Assembly: GCA_902363515.1 (NCBI GenBank)
Contig: CABJAN010000001.1
Coordinates: forward strand, 321,820 to 385,819
Direction of reading: 5' to 3'
From: Bacillota bacterium
Lineage (GTDB): Bacteria; Bacillota; Clostridia; Lachnospirales; Lachnospiraceae
DNA length: 64,000 nt
The translations under genes and the position numbers were made by a program. Positions within the stretch are counted from its first letter, which is position 1, and every line of letters begins with the position of its first letter. The notes under the pieces are model-generated. The model was not told the origin of the DNA, did no database searches, and saw only the letters and a program-made list of their open reading frames with translations. Of the stretch, positions 8,893 through 17,751 are shown piece after piece.

Positions 8893-9216
8893 TTACTGAT
8901 TCCCGTTTTTCCCTGCATTGCTGTCATTTACTGCATTATTTCCATTGTCTTCTATGGAATCTCCCATGTTCTCTGCTCCATCGCGGATATCATCCCCCAG
9001 GTCTTCTACACCGTCTTTTATCTCTCTTCCTGTATCTTCTATGATTCCGTCATCTCTGTTGGTATCTCTATTGGTATCTCTGTTGGTATCATTTCTGTCT
9101 TCTGTTGTTGCAGAATCATTCTTATTGTTTGTGGTGTTGTTATCCCCACAGGCAGTCACCCCACACAAAACAGTAACTAACAGCAGTCCCGCAATAACCT
9201 TTTTCATGTTCTTCAT
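8893..9216 (-). CDS. Small acidic lipoprotein of unknown function
   Basis: 107 residues with a clear lipoprotein signal: MKNMKK, a hydrophobic core (VIAGLLLVTVLCG) and lipobox VTAC. The mature part is hydrophilic, very rich in Asp, Asn, Arg and Glu, and contains a short tandem repeat DTNR x3. A later stretch (EIKDGVEDLGDDIRDGAENMGDSIED) could form an amphipathic helix with roughly 11-residue periodicity. No enzymatic motif is seen. An AAGGAG lies 10 bases before the ATG. It is probably a surface-anchored spacer or envelope protein, a guess from composition only. Confidence 0.75.
   Translation of the reverse strand: MKNMKKVIAGLLLVTVLCGVTACGDNNTTNNKNDSATTEDRNDTNRDTNRDTNRDDGIIEDTGREIKDGVEDLGDDIRDGAENMGDSIEDNGNNAVNDSNAGKNGNQ
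9053..9088 (-). repeat. Three 12-bp tandem repeats inside the lipoprotein gene
   Basis: TCTCTGTTGGTA at 9053-9064 is repeated with one change at 9065-9076 and exactly at 9077-9088. The repeat is in frame and encodes the DTNR units, so copy-number slippage would change protein length without breaking the frame. Confidence 0.85.
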
Positions 9217-9288
9217 AATGATTATTCTCCTTTTCTATTAAGTTCTGCTGTTAATATGGACAGATTTCTCTTTTTTATACTTTTTCAC

Positions 9289-9333
9289 AAAAAAAGAAGG
9301 AGATTATCACAAAATGTAATACGCTCCTTCTTC
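9289..9333 (-). terminator. Terminator after dapB
   Basis: On the minus strand AGAAGAAGGAG pairs with CTCCTTCTTTTTTT across a roughly 21-base loop, and the 3' arm runs into a seven-T tract. Confidence 0.7.
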
Positions 9334-9354
9334 TCTTCCTGTTTCTATGAAATG

Positions 9355-10113
9355 TCAGCCATTAATCACATGGCTCATGTTATACATACCTGCTGCTTTT
9401 CCTTTCAGGAATTTGGCAGCTTCCACAGCGCCTTTTGCAAAAACTGTTTTTGAATAAGCAGTATGCTTAAATTCAATCACTTCATCAGGTCCTGCAAAAA
9501 TCACCTCGTGCTCTCCTACAATCGTGCCGCCCCGGACCGCAGAAAGACCGATTTCTTTGGAATCTCTCTGTTCCCGTTTCTGGCTTCTGTCATACACATA
9601 GTGATATTGATGATCCATAGCTTCGTTTAAGCTGTCTGCCAGCGCCAGCGCTGTTCCGCTTGGGGCATCTACCTTCAGGTTGTGATGACGTTCTACAATC
9701 TCCATATCAAATCCGGCTGCTGCCAGAACCTTTGCTGCATCCTGAAGAAGTTTCAGCAGAGTATTGATTCCAAGTGACATATTCGCAGAACGAAGCACTG
9801 CTGTTTTTTCTGCTGTCTCTTCTACTTTTTGTAACTGCTCCTGAGATAATCCTGTAGTACACAGTACCAGAGGAAGCTCCCTGCTGCCGCAGTATTCCAA
9901 AACAGCATCTGTTGCCTTTGCAGAAGAGAAATCAATCATCACATCTGCCTTCACATCACATGCTCCAAGCTCTGTAAATACAGGATAGGAATAACGTCCT
10001 GTATCCTGCAAATCTACGCCTGCAACGATTTCTGCATTTTCATCTTTGGACACAAGGTCTGAAATAACCTGGCCCATATGTCCATTACAACCATTCATAA
10101 TGATTCTGACCAT
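9355..10113 (-). CDS. dapB: 4-hydroxy-tetrahydrodipicolinate reductase
   Basis: 252 residues. It reduces the DapA product in the diaminopimelate/lysine pathway. The N-terminal dinucleotide-binding motif MNGCNGHMGQ and the family signature EIVERHHNLKVDAPSGTAL (catalytic His pair and Lys) are intact, as is FDMEIVERHH. It follows dapA by 37 bases and is the last gene before a terminator. Confidence 0.97.
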   Translation of the reverse strand: MVRIIMNGCNGHMGQVISDLVSKDENAEIVAGVDLQDTGRYSYPVFTELGACDVKADVMIDFSSAKATDAVLEYCGSRELPLVLCTTGLSQEQLQKVEETAEKTAVLRSANMSLGINTLLKLLQDAAKVLAAAGFDMEIVERHHNLKVDAPSGTALALADSLNEAMDHQYHYVYDRSQKREQRDSKEIGLSAVRGGTIVGEHEVIFAGPDEVIEFKHTAYSKTVFAKGAVEAAKFLKGKAAGMYNMSHVING

Positions 10114-10150
10114 TTTCTTATCCTCTTTTCTTCTGTATCTCCATAAACCC

Positions 10151-11041
10151 TCACGCCAGTTTCAGTCCAAAATCTTTCATGGCATTTTTCAGCACTTCCT
10201 TATGTGCATCTTCCATTTCAGAAAGCGGCATACGGAAAGGCCCTACTTCTTTTCCCATAAGGTTCATGGCTGTTTTTACCGGAATCGGATTTACTTCGCA
10301 GAATAATCCATGAATCAGCGGAAGCGCCTTTAACTGCATCTGGCAGCTTTCCTTTACATTGCCTTCCATATATTTTGCCACAATATCATGTGTATACTGT
10401 GGCGCCACATTAGACAATACAGAAATAACACCTTTTCCTCCCAGAGAAAGAATCGGTACAATCTGATCATCATTTCCGGAATAAATGTCACATTTTCCAT
10501 CTGTCAGCGCCGCGATTTCCGCTACCTGAGAAATATTGCCGGATGCTTCTTTTACTCCTACAATATTTTCCACATGGTTTACCAGATACGCAATGGTCTC
10601 CGGCTGGATATTTACTCCTGTTCTGCTGGCAATGTTATACAGAATAATCGGCAGCTTCACAGATTCTGCGATTGCTGTGTAATGGGCAATCAGTCCTTTC
10701 TGAGTTGCCTTATTGTAATAAGGGCTTACCAGAAGCAGCCCGTCTGCACCATAGCGCTCTGCCTCTTTTGATAAATGAATCGCAGTTTCTGTACAGTTTG
10801 AACCAGTTCCTGCAATAACCGGAATTCTTTTATTTACTTTTTCTACTGTGTACTTAATTGCCTCCAGATGCTCCTCATGAGTCAGTGTAGAAGACTCACC
10901 TGTGGTACCACAGATTATGATTGCATCTGTATGACCTGCAATCTGTTCTTCCAAAAGTTCCCCTAATTTTTCAAAATTCACTTCTCCATTTTCTTTCATG
11001 GGCGTAACAATGGCTACACCTGCACCTGTAAAAATAGACAT
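10151..11041 (-). CDS. dapA: 4-hydroxy-tetrahydrodipicolinate synthase
   Basis: 296 residues, starting MSIFTGAGVAIVTPM. It condenses pyruvate with aspartate semialdehyde, the first committed step to diaminopimelate and lysine. Motifs include GTTGESSTL, the SPYYNK region with the catalytic Tyr, and the Schiff-base lysine in IVGVKEASGN. The start at 11041 has AGGAGGAAGAAT directly upstream; a frame extension to 11056 does not. It competes with hom (2310-3527) for the same aspartate semialdehyde. Confidence 0.97.
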   Translation of the reverse strand: MSIFTGAGVAIVTPMKENGEVNFEKLGELLEEQIAGHTDAIIICGTTGESSTLTHEEHLEAIKYTVEKVNKRIPVIAGTGSNCTETAIHLSKEAERYGADGLLLVSPYYNKATQKGLIAHYTAIAESVKLPIILYNIASRTGVNIQPETIAYLVNHVENIVGVKEASGNISQVAEIAALTDGKCDIYSGNDDQIVPILSLGGKGVISVLSNVAPQYTHDIVAKYMEGNVKESCQMQLKALPLIHGLFCEVNPIPVKTAMNLMGKEVGPFRMPLSEMEDAHKEVLKNAMKDFGLKLA

Positions 11042-11082
11042 ATTCTTCCTCCTCACGTCAGGTTCCTGTTTTCCTTTGTATT

Positions 11083-11574
11083 TTATTTCACAATCTCTAA
11101 GGAAACAACTCTGTCTGCCACATTCTTTAAGGCATCTGTTACAATGTTTCCTGTCATAATCAGTTCTGTTTCCTGAGACTTTGCTCCAATCACTCCCAGA
11201 ATGTCTTCATCTGAGACAATTCCAAATTCCAGGGCTCCCAAAATCTCATCCAGGATCAGCATATCGCACTCTTCTGTTGCAAGCACTTTTCTGGCAAAAT
11301 TTAATCCATTTCGGATATTCAGATTTTCTTCCAGTTTTTCTTCCGGAGTTAAATCTTCATAATAGTTATCTTTTTTTTCAAATCTAAATAACCGCACATC
11401 TGGTTCCAGGGCTGATAAATAATCCAGTTTTGATGTTGCCCTTCCTTTTAAAAACTGGATTACAATGGCACGTTTCCCGTGTCCAATGGCTCTGATGGCC
11501 TGACCAATAGCAACACTGGTCTTTCCTTTTCCTGGGCCACAGTAAATCTGTGTCAATCCCTTTTCTTCATCCAT
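11083..11574 (-). CDS. cobO: Corrinoid adenosyltransferase (CobO/BtuR type)
   Basis: 163 residues. It transfers the adenosyl group from ATP to cob(I)alamin or cob(I)yrinic diamide to make the coenzyme B12 upper ligand. The CobA-type P-loop near the N-terminus (YCGPGKGKTSVAIG) and the ILDEILGALEFG Walker B-like region are clear. No other cobalamin genes are visible nearby, so it may serve salvage. It lies 41 bases upstream of dapA on the same strand. Confidence 0.9.
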   Translation of the reverse strand: MDEEKGLTQIYCGPGKGKTSVAIGQAIRAIGHGKRAIVIQFLKGRATSKLDYLSALEPDVRLFRFEKKDNYYEDLTPEEKLEENLNIRNGLNFARKVLATEECDMLILDEILGALEFGIVSDEDILGVIGAKSQETELIMTGNIVTDALKNVADRVVSLEIVK

Positions 11575-11665
11575 AATTTACACCTCTTACAGACCGCTTT
11601 CTCCTGGTTTGTTATTTTTGAGTTGTGTATATATTACTACACCTGTGATTATATTGCAATAAATA

Positions 11666-12292
11666 TTAGTCAGCGTACTCAAGTTTGCTGACTGAAACCT
11701 CATAGGCGGTCCGTTTTTCGGTTTGGTTTTCGTTTAGTTTTTTGATGTATTCCCGGCTTTGGATGCGGCCCCACAGGAGAACGTGGCCTCCTACTTCAAA
11801 GGCGGATGCATATCTGGCATTTCTGCCCCAGCATATGCATGGTATGTAATCGGATTTTCCATAAGGCCGGTTTACTGCCAGCAGCAAATCAGCAATTTCT
11901 CTTCCCAAAGGTGTTTTTCTGTATACCGGTGGTTTACAAATATAACCATCCAGGAAAATCTGATTGGTTTTTATGGAATCATCTGCCTCCTCCACAAAGG
12001 AAAGCTCTCTTACAAAAACAGACAGCACCAGCCTGTTCTTTTTCTCTTCGTGACGGTTATAGGAACGGAACTGCCCCTGCACCATAATGTATTCTCCTTC
12101 ATAATCCTGTGTAACGTCTACCAGACGTTCTGAAACCATCAGTGGTATTCTGTCCTCAGAATCGCTGAGCCTTTTCACCAAAAGGTCTACCAGGTAGAAC
12201 CCTTCTCCATATACCTGGTGGCTGAATGTAAAGCCGGATGCGATTTTTCCCATAATGGACACCTGATTGTTTTCAATAATTTTATCTGCCAT
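11666..12292 (-). CDS. SSB-like protein with two OB-folds
   Basis: 208 residues. Two beta-rich halves resemble single-stranded DNA-binding OB-folds: an N-terminal half (NNQVSIMGKIASGFTFSHQ, EGEYIMVQGQFRSYN) and a C-terminal half (NQIFLDGYICKPPVYRKTPLGREIADLLLAVNR ... YIPCICWGRNARYASAFEVGGHVLLWGRIQSREY). The second half carries the R-x-T-P-x-G-x-E-I-A-x-x-L-L-A-V-N-R pattern seen in SSB proteins. There is no acidic C-terminal tail as in the main replication SSB, so it is probably an accessory paralogue. Start has AAGGGGAAACAAATC upstream. Confidence 0.8.
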   Translation of the reverse strand: MADKIIENNQVSIMGKIASGFTFSHQVYGEGFYLVDLLVKRLSDSEDRIPLMVSERLVDVTQDYEGEYIMVQGQFRSYNRHEEKKNRLVLSVFVRELSFVEEADDSIKTNQIFLDGYICKPPVYRKTPLGREIADLLLAVNRPYGKSDYIPCICWGRNARYASAFEVGGHVLLWGRIQSREYIKKLNENQTEKRTAYEVSVSKLEYAD

Positions 12293-12402
12293 GATTTGTT
12301 TCCCCTTCCTCTTTCTGGTATCTTGTCTATATCATGTTTATTCAGGCAGGTTCTCTTTTAGAACCAATTTTTTATTTTTTTTTGAAAAAATTTTATTTTC
12401 CC

Positions 12403-12430
12403 TTGTAATTAAGAAGAAGTATGATAGAAT
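12403..12430 (+). promoter_or_regulatory. Promoter of typA
   Basis: -35 TTGTAA (12403-12408), 16-base spacer, -10 TAGAAT (12425-12430). The roughly 90-base leader contains a 7-bp inverted repeat (CAGGGAT with ATCCCTG, about 12456-12486). Confidence 0.6.
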
Positions 12431-12529
12431 AAAATCCGTATTTTACTGCAAAAACCAGGGATTACAGGGTTTTTTCCCCATCCCTGAAGCATAGAAAATT
12501 TTGAAAAAGCCAAGAAAAGAGGTTCTATA

Positions 12530-14359
12530 ATGAAACAAGCAAGAGAAGATATCAGAAATGTTGCCATTATTGCCCATGTTGACCACGGTAAAACAACTTT
12601 GGTTGACCAGCTTCTCCGTCAGAGCGGTGTTTTCCGTGAAAATCAGGCAGTTCAGGAGCGCGTTATGGACTCTAATGACATTGAGCGGGAACGTGGTATT
12701 ACCATTCTTTCCAAAAATACTGCTGTATACTATAAAAATACCAAAATCAATATCATTGATACACCTGGACACGCGGACTTCGGCGGTGAGGTTGAGCGTG
12801 TTTTGAAAATGGTAGACGGTGTGATTCTTTTGGTAGACGCCTTTGAAGGCGCTATGCCTCAGACAAAATTTGTTTTAAAAAAGGCTCTGGAATTAGACCT
12901 TCATGTTATTGTATGTATCAACAAGATTGACCGTCCGGAAGCCAGACCAGATGAAGTTATTGATGAAGTTTTAGAGCTGCTTATGGATCTGGACGCTTCT
13001 GACGAACAGTTAGACTGTCCGTTCCTTTACGCTTCTGCAAAAGCCGGACACGCTGTGTTAGACCTTGGAGATACTCCTGAAAACATGGAGCCATTATTTG
13101 AAACCATTTTAAAATATATCCCGGCTCCTACCGGTGACCCGGATGCTCCTACCCAGGCTCTTATCAGCACCATTGATTACAATGAATATGTAGGACGTAT
13201 TGGTGTAGGCAAAGTAGAAAACGGCAGCCTGAAGGTAAACCAGGATGTGGTTCTGGTAAACCATCATGATGCTTCCAAAATGAAAAAAGTGAAAATCAGC
13301 AAGCTCTATGAATTTGACGGTTTAAACAAAATTGAGGTAAAAGAAGCCGGTATCGGCTCTATTGTAGCCATTGCAGGAATTGCAGATATCCATATCGGCG
13401 ATACTCTCTGCTCCCCTGAAAATCCGGATCCCATTCCATTCCAGAAAATTTCTGAGCCTACGATTTCTATGAATTTCATTGTAAATGACAGTCCTTTTGC
13501 CGGACAGGAAGGAAAATTTGTTACTTCTCGTCATTTAAGAGAGCGTCTTATGCGCGAACTGAATACAGATGTAAGTCTTCGTGTGGAAGATACTGACAGT
13601 ACAGACTGCTTCAAAGTCTCTGGACGTGGGGAACTGCATTTATCTGTTCTTATTGAAAATATGCGTCGTGAAGGCTATGAATTTGCTGTAAGCAAAGCAG
13701 AAGTTATTTATAAAGAAGATGAAAGAGGACATAAGCTAGAGCCAATGGAAATTGCTTATATTGACGTTCCGGAAGAATTCTCCGGTACTGTCATCCAGAG
13801 GTTAAGTGAGCGAAAAGGTGAGCTTCAGGGAATGAGCCCGGCAAGTGACGGAAGCACACGTCTGGAATTTCATATTCCTTCCAGAGGATTAATCGGATTC
13901 CGCGGAGAATTCCTTACTTCTACAAAAGGAACCGGTATCTTAAATACTGCGTTTGACGGTTATGCGCCATACAAAGGAGATTTACAGTACAGAAAACAGG
14001 GCTCTCTTATTGCCTTTGAAGCCGGTGAATCCGTAACTTATGGTTTATTCTCAGCACAGGACCGCGGAACCTTGTTTATTGGACCTGGAGAAAAGGTTTA
14101 TTCAGGTATGGTAATCGGACAGAGCGGAAAACCGGAAGATATTGAATTGAACGTATGTAAGACCAAACATCTTACCAACACCCGTTCCTCTTCTGCAGAC
14201 GAAGCCCTGAAGCTGACACCACCAAGAATCTTGAGCCTGGAACAGGCTTTAGACTTTATTGACGTGGATGAGCTTCTGGAAATCACGCCGGAGTCTCTGC
14301 GTATCCGTAAGAAAATCCTGGATTCCCGCCTGAGAAAAAGACAGAGCTTCAAGAAATAA
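12530..14359 (+). CDS. typA: Ribosome-associated GTPase TypA/BipA
   Basis: 609 residues, normal length. This translational GTPase binds the 70S ribosome and aids ribosome assembly and stress adaptation. G1 [14 protein letters not shown], the switch-I region [16 protein letters not shown]3 [15 protein letters not shown] and G4 INKID are present, followed by EF-G-like domains III and V and the BipA-specific C-terminal domain ([22 protein letters not shown]). It is a single-gene unit on the plus strand, divergent from the SSB-like gene. Confidence 0.97.
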   Translation: MKQAREDIRNVAIIAHVDHGKTTLVDQLLRQSGVFRENQAVQERVMDSNDIERERGITILSKNTAVYYKNTKINIIDTPGHADFGGEVERVLKMVDGVILLVDAFEGAMPQTKFVLKKALELDLHVIVCINKIDRPEARPDEVIDEVLELLMDLDASDEQLDCPFLYASAKAGHAVLDLGDTPENMEPLFETILKYIPAPTGDPDAPTQALISTIDYNEYVGRIGVGKVENGSLKVNQDVVLVNHHDASKMKKVKISKLYEFDGLNKIEVKEAGIGSIVAIAGIADIHIGDTLCSPENPDPIPFQKISEPTISMNFIVNDSPFAGQEGKFVTSRHLRERLMRELNTDVSLRVEDTDSTDCFKVSGRGELHLSVLIENMRREGYEFAVSKAEVIYKEDERGHKLEPMEIAYIDVPEEFSGTVIQRLSERKGELQGMSPASDGSTRLEFHIPSRGLIGFRGEFLTSTKGTGILNTAFDGYAPYKGDLQYRKQGSLIAFEAGESVTYGLFSAQDRGTLFIGPGEKVYSGMVIGQSGKPEDIELNVCKTKHLTNTRSSSADEALKLTPPRILSLEQALDFIDVDELLEITPESLRIRKKILDSRLRKRQSFKK

Positions 14360-14395
14360 TTCATAACAAAGCAAGACAAAACTTTCAAAATATAG

Positions 14396-14424
14396 TTGTA
14401 TCCCGTTTGCAGATATGCTATAGT
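14396..14424 (+). promoter_or_regulatory. Promoter of the small antitoxin RNA
   Basis: -35 TTGTAT (14396-14401), exactly 17-base spacer, -10 TATAGT (14419-14424). No ORF with a ribosome binding site follows before the terminator, so the product is expected to be a short RNA. Confidence 0.65.
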
Positions 14425-14430
14425 AAAAGT

Positions 14431-14528
14431 GTAACAAAAGAGCAACCGCCCACAAGGGGTTGACCTATATAAGTCTAGCATAGAAAATGCCACCTATACC
14501 GGTCAAAGTATGAGGGTGGTTTTTTCTA
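14431..14528 (+). ncRNA. Putative type I antitoxin small RNA
   Basis: A roughly 95-nt RNA is predicted from the promoter at 14396-14424 to the T tract at 14520-14527. It begins with a small hairpin (CAACC pairing with GGTTG) and ends in a terminator stem (CCACC/GGTGG). It converges on the holin-like toxin gene transcribed from the other strand, so its 3' part is complementary to the toxin mRNA tail. Its 5' part also resembles the toxin leader in the sense orientation, sharing AAGA-CAACCG, TGACCT and CATAGAA blocks in order. The role as antitoxin is inferred from this layout. Confidence 0.55.
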
Positions 14529-14531
14529 TGC
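14478..14531. terminator. Shared bidirectional terminator of the type I TA locus
   Basis: The outer stem is GCATAGAAAA (14478-14487) with TTTTCTATGC (14522-14531), and the inner stem is CCACC (14490-14494) with GGTGG (14515-14519). On the plus strand the inner stem is followed by TTTTTTCT. The overlap of both transcripts at this hairpin is the usual architecture of convergent type I toxin-antitoxin loci. Confidence 0.7.
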
Positions 14532-14540
14532 CTTAAACCA

Positions 14541-14639
14541 TCAGTGACAAATCATATAAATGAATGTCAGCAGTGACAGTATGAACATTCCAAAGGCCAT
14601 CAGGTCTTTAAAATCAAATTGATTTTTATTATTGTTCAT
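14541..14639 (-). CDS. Holin-like small membrane toxin (type I TA), 32 aa
   Basis: A 32-residue peptide: a polar start MNNNKNQFDFKD followed by one membrane helix LMAFGMFILSLLTFIYMICH. The L-M-A-F-G-M-F-I-x-x-L-L-T-F-I pattern is that of the short putative holin-like toxins of Firmicutes type I toxin-antitoxin systems, which depolarise or damage the membrane when overproduced. The start has GGGGGTGG about 5 bases upstream and a good promoter lies at 14706-14733. It is too short for usual gene calling. The leader is about 60 bases and could fold to hide the start. Confidence 0.75.
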   Translation of the reverse strand: MNNNKNQFDFKDLMAFGMFILSLLTFIYMICH

Positions 14640-14705
14640 CAGCACCACCCCCATTCTATGTAGAATAGAGGTCAGCCACCCTGTAACACGGTTGTTCTTA
14701 TAAAC

Positions 14706-14733
14706 AGTATATCATGATTTATTCTCTTTCCAA
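14706..14733 (-). promoter_or_regulatory. Promoter of the holin-like toxin gene
   Basis: On the minus strand: -35 TTGGAA (14733-14728), 16-base spacer, -10 TATACT (14711-14706). Transcription would start near 14699, giving a leader of about 60 nt that resembles the 5' end of the convergent small RNA. Confidence 0.6.
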
Positions 14734-14953
14734 TCCTATTTTCAGTTATTTTTATTTTTTTCATCTATTATTGTTACTTTTTTATCAATCCAAATCAGAA
14801 CGCATTTTTCCATCAAAAAATATCTTATGTTTACCTTTCCTATTATCTGATTATTTATTATTTAACAATCTTTTTTCTTTCTTTTGCACCGTAATCATGA
14901 TAAAATACACTTACAAGAAACTTACAGTTTTTTTATTTTCTTCTCAAATCATA
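14734..14953. other. AT-rich intergenic stretch before adhE
   Basis: About 220 bases, strongly T-rich on the plus strand. A plus-strand frame opens here but has no ribosome binding site and low-complexity Phe/Leu/Tyr content. No convincing gene or structure is seen apart from the adhE control elements at its right end. Confidence 0.5.
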
Positions 14954-14982
14954 TTGACAAACATTTAACAATGAGTTACAAT
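14954..14982 (+). promoter_or_regulatory. Consensus promoter of adhE with overlapping Rex-like site
   Basis: -35 TTGACA (perfect, 14954-14959), 17-base spacer, -10 TACAAT (14977-14982). The stretch TTGACAAACATTTAACAA (14954-14971) fits the Rex half-site layout TTGTTAA-N4-TTAACAA with two mismatches in the left half and a perfect right half. A bound repressor would cover the -35 element. Confidence 0.7.
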
Positions 14983-14998
14983 CATCTCAGATTTGATT

Positions 14999-15016
14999 TT
15001 GTTAATTTTTTATCAA
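14999..15016 (+). promoter_or_regulatory. Rex-like operator downstream of the adhE start site
   Basis: TTGTTAATTTTTTATCAA differs by one base from the Rex consensus TTGTTAA-N4-TTAACAA. It lies about 10 bases after the expected transcription start, a roadblock position. Rex releases DNA when NADH is high, which fits induction of an NADH-consuming alcohol dehydrogenase. Confidence 0.65.
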
Positions 15017-15087
15017 TATGACAAAACAAAACTTTTTCTACTTCTGTTTATGAAAAACAGACTACTATTTTTTAAGGAGGATTTCCC

Positions 15088-17706
15088 ATGGCAAAAAAAC
15101 CAGAAACAACAACACCGGAAACCAATAATAGTGTAGAAGCTCTTCAGGCAAAAATTGCTTCTATGCGGGAAGCACAGAAAAAATTTGCTTCTTTTACACA
15201 GGAACAGGTAGATAAGATTTTCTTTGAAGCTGCTATGGCAGCCAATAAAATGCGTATTCCTCTTGCAAGAATGGCTTGTGAAGAAACCGGCATGGGTGTC
15301 CTGGAAGATAAAGTAATTAAAAATCATTATGCTGCTGAATATACCTATAATGCTTACAGAAGAGTGAAAACCTGTGGTGTTATTGAAACAGATACTTCCT
15401 ATGGAATTAAAAAAATTGCAGAGCCAGTTGGTGTTGTAGGCGCTGTTATTCCTACCACCAATCCGACTTCCACTGCTATCTTTAAATGTCTGATTTGTTT
15501 AAAAACCAGAAATGCGATTATTATCAGCCCACATCCACGTGCAAAAAAATGTACCATTGAAGCTGCTAAAATTATTCTGGAAGCTGCTGTAAAAGCAGGG
15601 GCTCCGGAAGGCATTATTGGATGGGTGGAAGAACCTACCATTGAACTTTCCAATGCTTTGATGAAATCTGTAGACGTAATTCTAGCTACAGGAGGTCCTG
15701 GAATGGTAACAGCTGCTTATTCTTCCGGAAAACCGGCAATTGGTGTTGGTCCTGGAAACGTTCCTGTTATCATGGACAGTACTTGTGACCTTCCTACTGC
15801 TGTTTACTCTGTCATCCATTCTAAAACCTTTGATAATGGTATGATCTGCGCTTCTGAACAGTCTGTTACTGCTATTGCTGATATTTATGATGAAGTAAGA
15901 GCAGAATTCATAAAACGTGGATGCCATGTATTAAACAATGAAGAATTAGATAAAGTACGCAGCATTATCCTCACAGAAGCTGGTACTGTCAATGCAAAAA
16001 TCGTTGGTCAGCCGGCTGCCGTCATTGCAGAAATGGCTGGTGTTACAGTTCCTGCTAATACAAAAATTCTCATTGGTGAAGTAACTTCTGTTGATGTTTC
16101 TGAACCATTTGCTCATGAAAAATTATCACCGGTTCTGGCTCTGTACAAAGCAAAAGATTTTGCAACTGCTGTAGATATGGCAGACCAGTTGGTAAAAGAC
16201 GGCGGTTACGGACATACTGCTTCTATTTATGTACATCCTTCTCAGACTGAGAAACTGAATATCTTTGCAGACCGTATGAAAACCTGCCGTATTCTGGTAA
16301 ATACACCTTCTGCTCAGGGTGGTATTGGTGACCTGTATAACTTCAAACTGGCTCCATCTCTTACCCTTGGCTGCGGTTCTTACGGCGGAAACTCCGTATC
16401 GGAAAATGTTGGTGTAAAACACCTGCTGAATGTAAAGACCGTTGCGGAAAGGAGAGAAAACATGCTGTGGTTCAGAACACCGGAAAAAATTTACTTTAAG
16501 AAGGGCTGTCTGCCTGTTGCATTAGATGAATTAAAAACCGTATACGAAAAGAAAAAAGCTTTCATTGTAACGGATACCTTCTTATATAACAATGGCTATA
16601 CCAAACCTATTACAGATAAACTGGATGAAATGGGAATTACCTACGAATGCTTCTTTGATGTTGCTCCTGACCCAACTCTCCAGTGTGCTCAGAAAGGTCT
16701 GGAACAGTTAAAATCCTTTGGTCCTGATACCATTATTGCCCTGGGTGGTGGTTCTGCTATGGACGCTGCCAAGATTATGTGGCTCATGTATGAACATCCA
16801 GAATGCAAGTTTGAAGACCTGGCTATGGACTTCATGGATATCCGGAAACGAGTTTACACCTTCCCGAAAATGGGAGTAAAAGCTATGATGGTTGCAATTC
16901 CTACTTCTTCTGGTACTGGTTCTGAGGTAACACCATTTGCTATTATTACAGATGCAACCACTGGAACAAAATGGCCAATTGCCGACTACGAATTAATGCC
17001 AAATATGGCAATCATTGATGCTGATTATATGATGGGACAGCCAAAAGGTCTTACCAGCGCTTCTGGTATTGATGCTCTTACCCATGCTCTGGAAGCTTAT
17101 GCTTCTATTATGGCTACTGACTATACAGATGGTGTTGCATTAAAAGCAGCGAAATTAATCTTTGATTATCTGCCTGCTGCTTATGAAAAAGGCGCTGATG
17201 ACCCAATTGCAAGAGAAAAAATGGCAAATGCCTCCACACTGGCTGGTATTGCCTTCTCCAATGCATTTTTGGGAATCTGCCACTCCATGGCACACAAGTT
17301 GGGCGCTTACCACCACCTGCCACACGGCGTAGCAAATGCATTGCTCATTGAGCATGTTATGCGCTACAATGCTGATCCGGCTCCTACTAAAATGGGAACC
17401 TTCTCTCAGTATCCATATCCACATGCAAAGGAAAGATACTGTGAAATGGCTCGTTTCGTAGGAATTCAGGGTAAAGACGATGATGAAGTATTTGAAAACT
17501 TTATCAAAGCAATTGCCGAGCTGAAAGAAAGAGTTGGAATTAAAAGAACTATCAAAGACTATGGAATTACAGAAGAAGCCTTCCTTGCTACTCTGGATGA
17601 AATGGTTGAAAATGCATTTAACGATCAGTGTACTGGAGCAAATCCACGCTACCCACTGATGAAGGAAATGAAAGAAATGTATTTAAAGGCATATTACGAG
17701 GGATAA
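15088..17706 (+). CDS. adhE: Bifunctional acetaldehyde-CoA/alcohol dehydrogenase
   Basis: 872 residues, full-length AdhE. The N-terminal aldehyde dehydrogenase half (to about residue 440) carries the catalytic Cys254 in FDNGMICASEQSV and the GPGNVPV motif. The C-terminal iron-dependent alcohol dehydrogenase half carries ALGGGSAMDAAKIMW, TSSGTGSEVTPFAII, and the metal-binding His region GICHSMAHKLGAYHHLPHGVANALL. It converts acetyl-CoA to ethanol in two NADH-dependent steps and usually assembles into spirosomes. AAGGAGGATTTCCC precedes the ATG. Transcription is probably redox-controlled by Rex through the two operators upstream. Confidence 0.98.
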   Translation: MAKKPETTTPETNNSVEALQAKIASMREAQKKFASFTQEQVDKIFFEAAMAANKMRIPLARMACEETGMGVLEDKVIKNHYAAEYTYNAYRRVKTCGVIETDTSYGIKKIAEPVGVVGAVIPTTNPTSTAIFKCLICLKTRNAIIISPHPRAKKCTIEAAKIILEAAVKAGAPEGIIGWVEEPTIELSNALMKSVDVILATGGPGMVTAAYSSGKPAIGVGPGNVPVIMDSTCDLPTAVYSVIHSKTFDNGMICASEQSVTAIADIYDEVRAEFIKRGCHVLNNEELDKVRSIILTEAGTVNAKIVGQPAAVIAEMAGVTVPANTKILIGEVTSVDVSEPFAHEKLSPVLALYKAKDFATAVDMADQLVKDGGYGHTASIYVHPSQTEKLNIFADRMKTCRILVNTPSAQGGIGDLYNFKLAPSLTLGCGSYGGNSVSENVGVKHLLNVKTVAERRENMLWFRTPEKIYFKKGCLPVALDELKTVYEKKKAFIVTDTFLYNNGYTKPITDKLDEMGITYECFFDVAPDPTLQCAQKGLEQLKSFGPDTIIALGGGSAMDAAKIMWLMYEHPECKFEDLAMDFMDIRKRVYTFPKMGVKAMMVAIPTSSGTGSEVTPFAIITDATTGTKWPIADYELMPNMAIIDADYMMGQPKGLTSASGIDALTHALEAYASIMATDYTDGVALKAAKLIFDYLPAAYEKGADDPIAREKMANASTLAGIAFSNAFLGICHSMAHKLGAYHHLPHGVANALLIEHVMRYNADPAPTKMGTFSQYPYPHAKERYCEMARFVGIQGKDDDEVFENFIKAIAELKERVGIKRTIKDYGITEEAFLATLDEMVENAFNDQCTGANPRYPLMKEMKEMYLKAYYEG

Positions 17707-17751
17707 AAAGGGAGTTTCCTTTGGTATCTTATAACAAATTGACATACTGAC

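Noticed and set aside
14714..14968. 84-codon plus-strand frame before adhE
   Set aside because: Low-complexity Phe/Leu/Tyr translation, no ribosome site, and it overlaps the adhE promoter and the toxin promoter.
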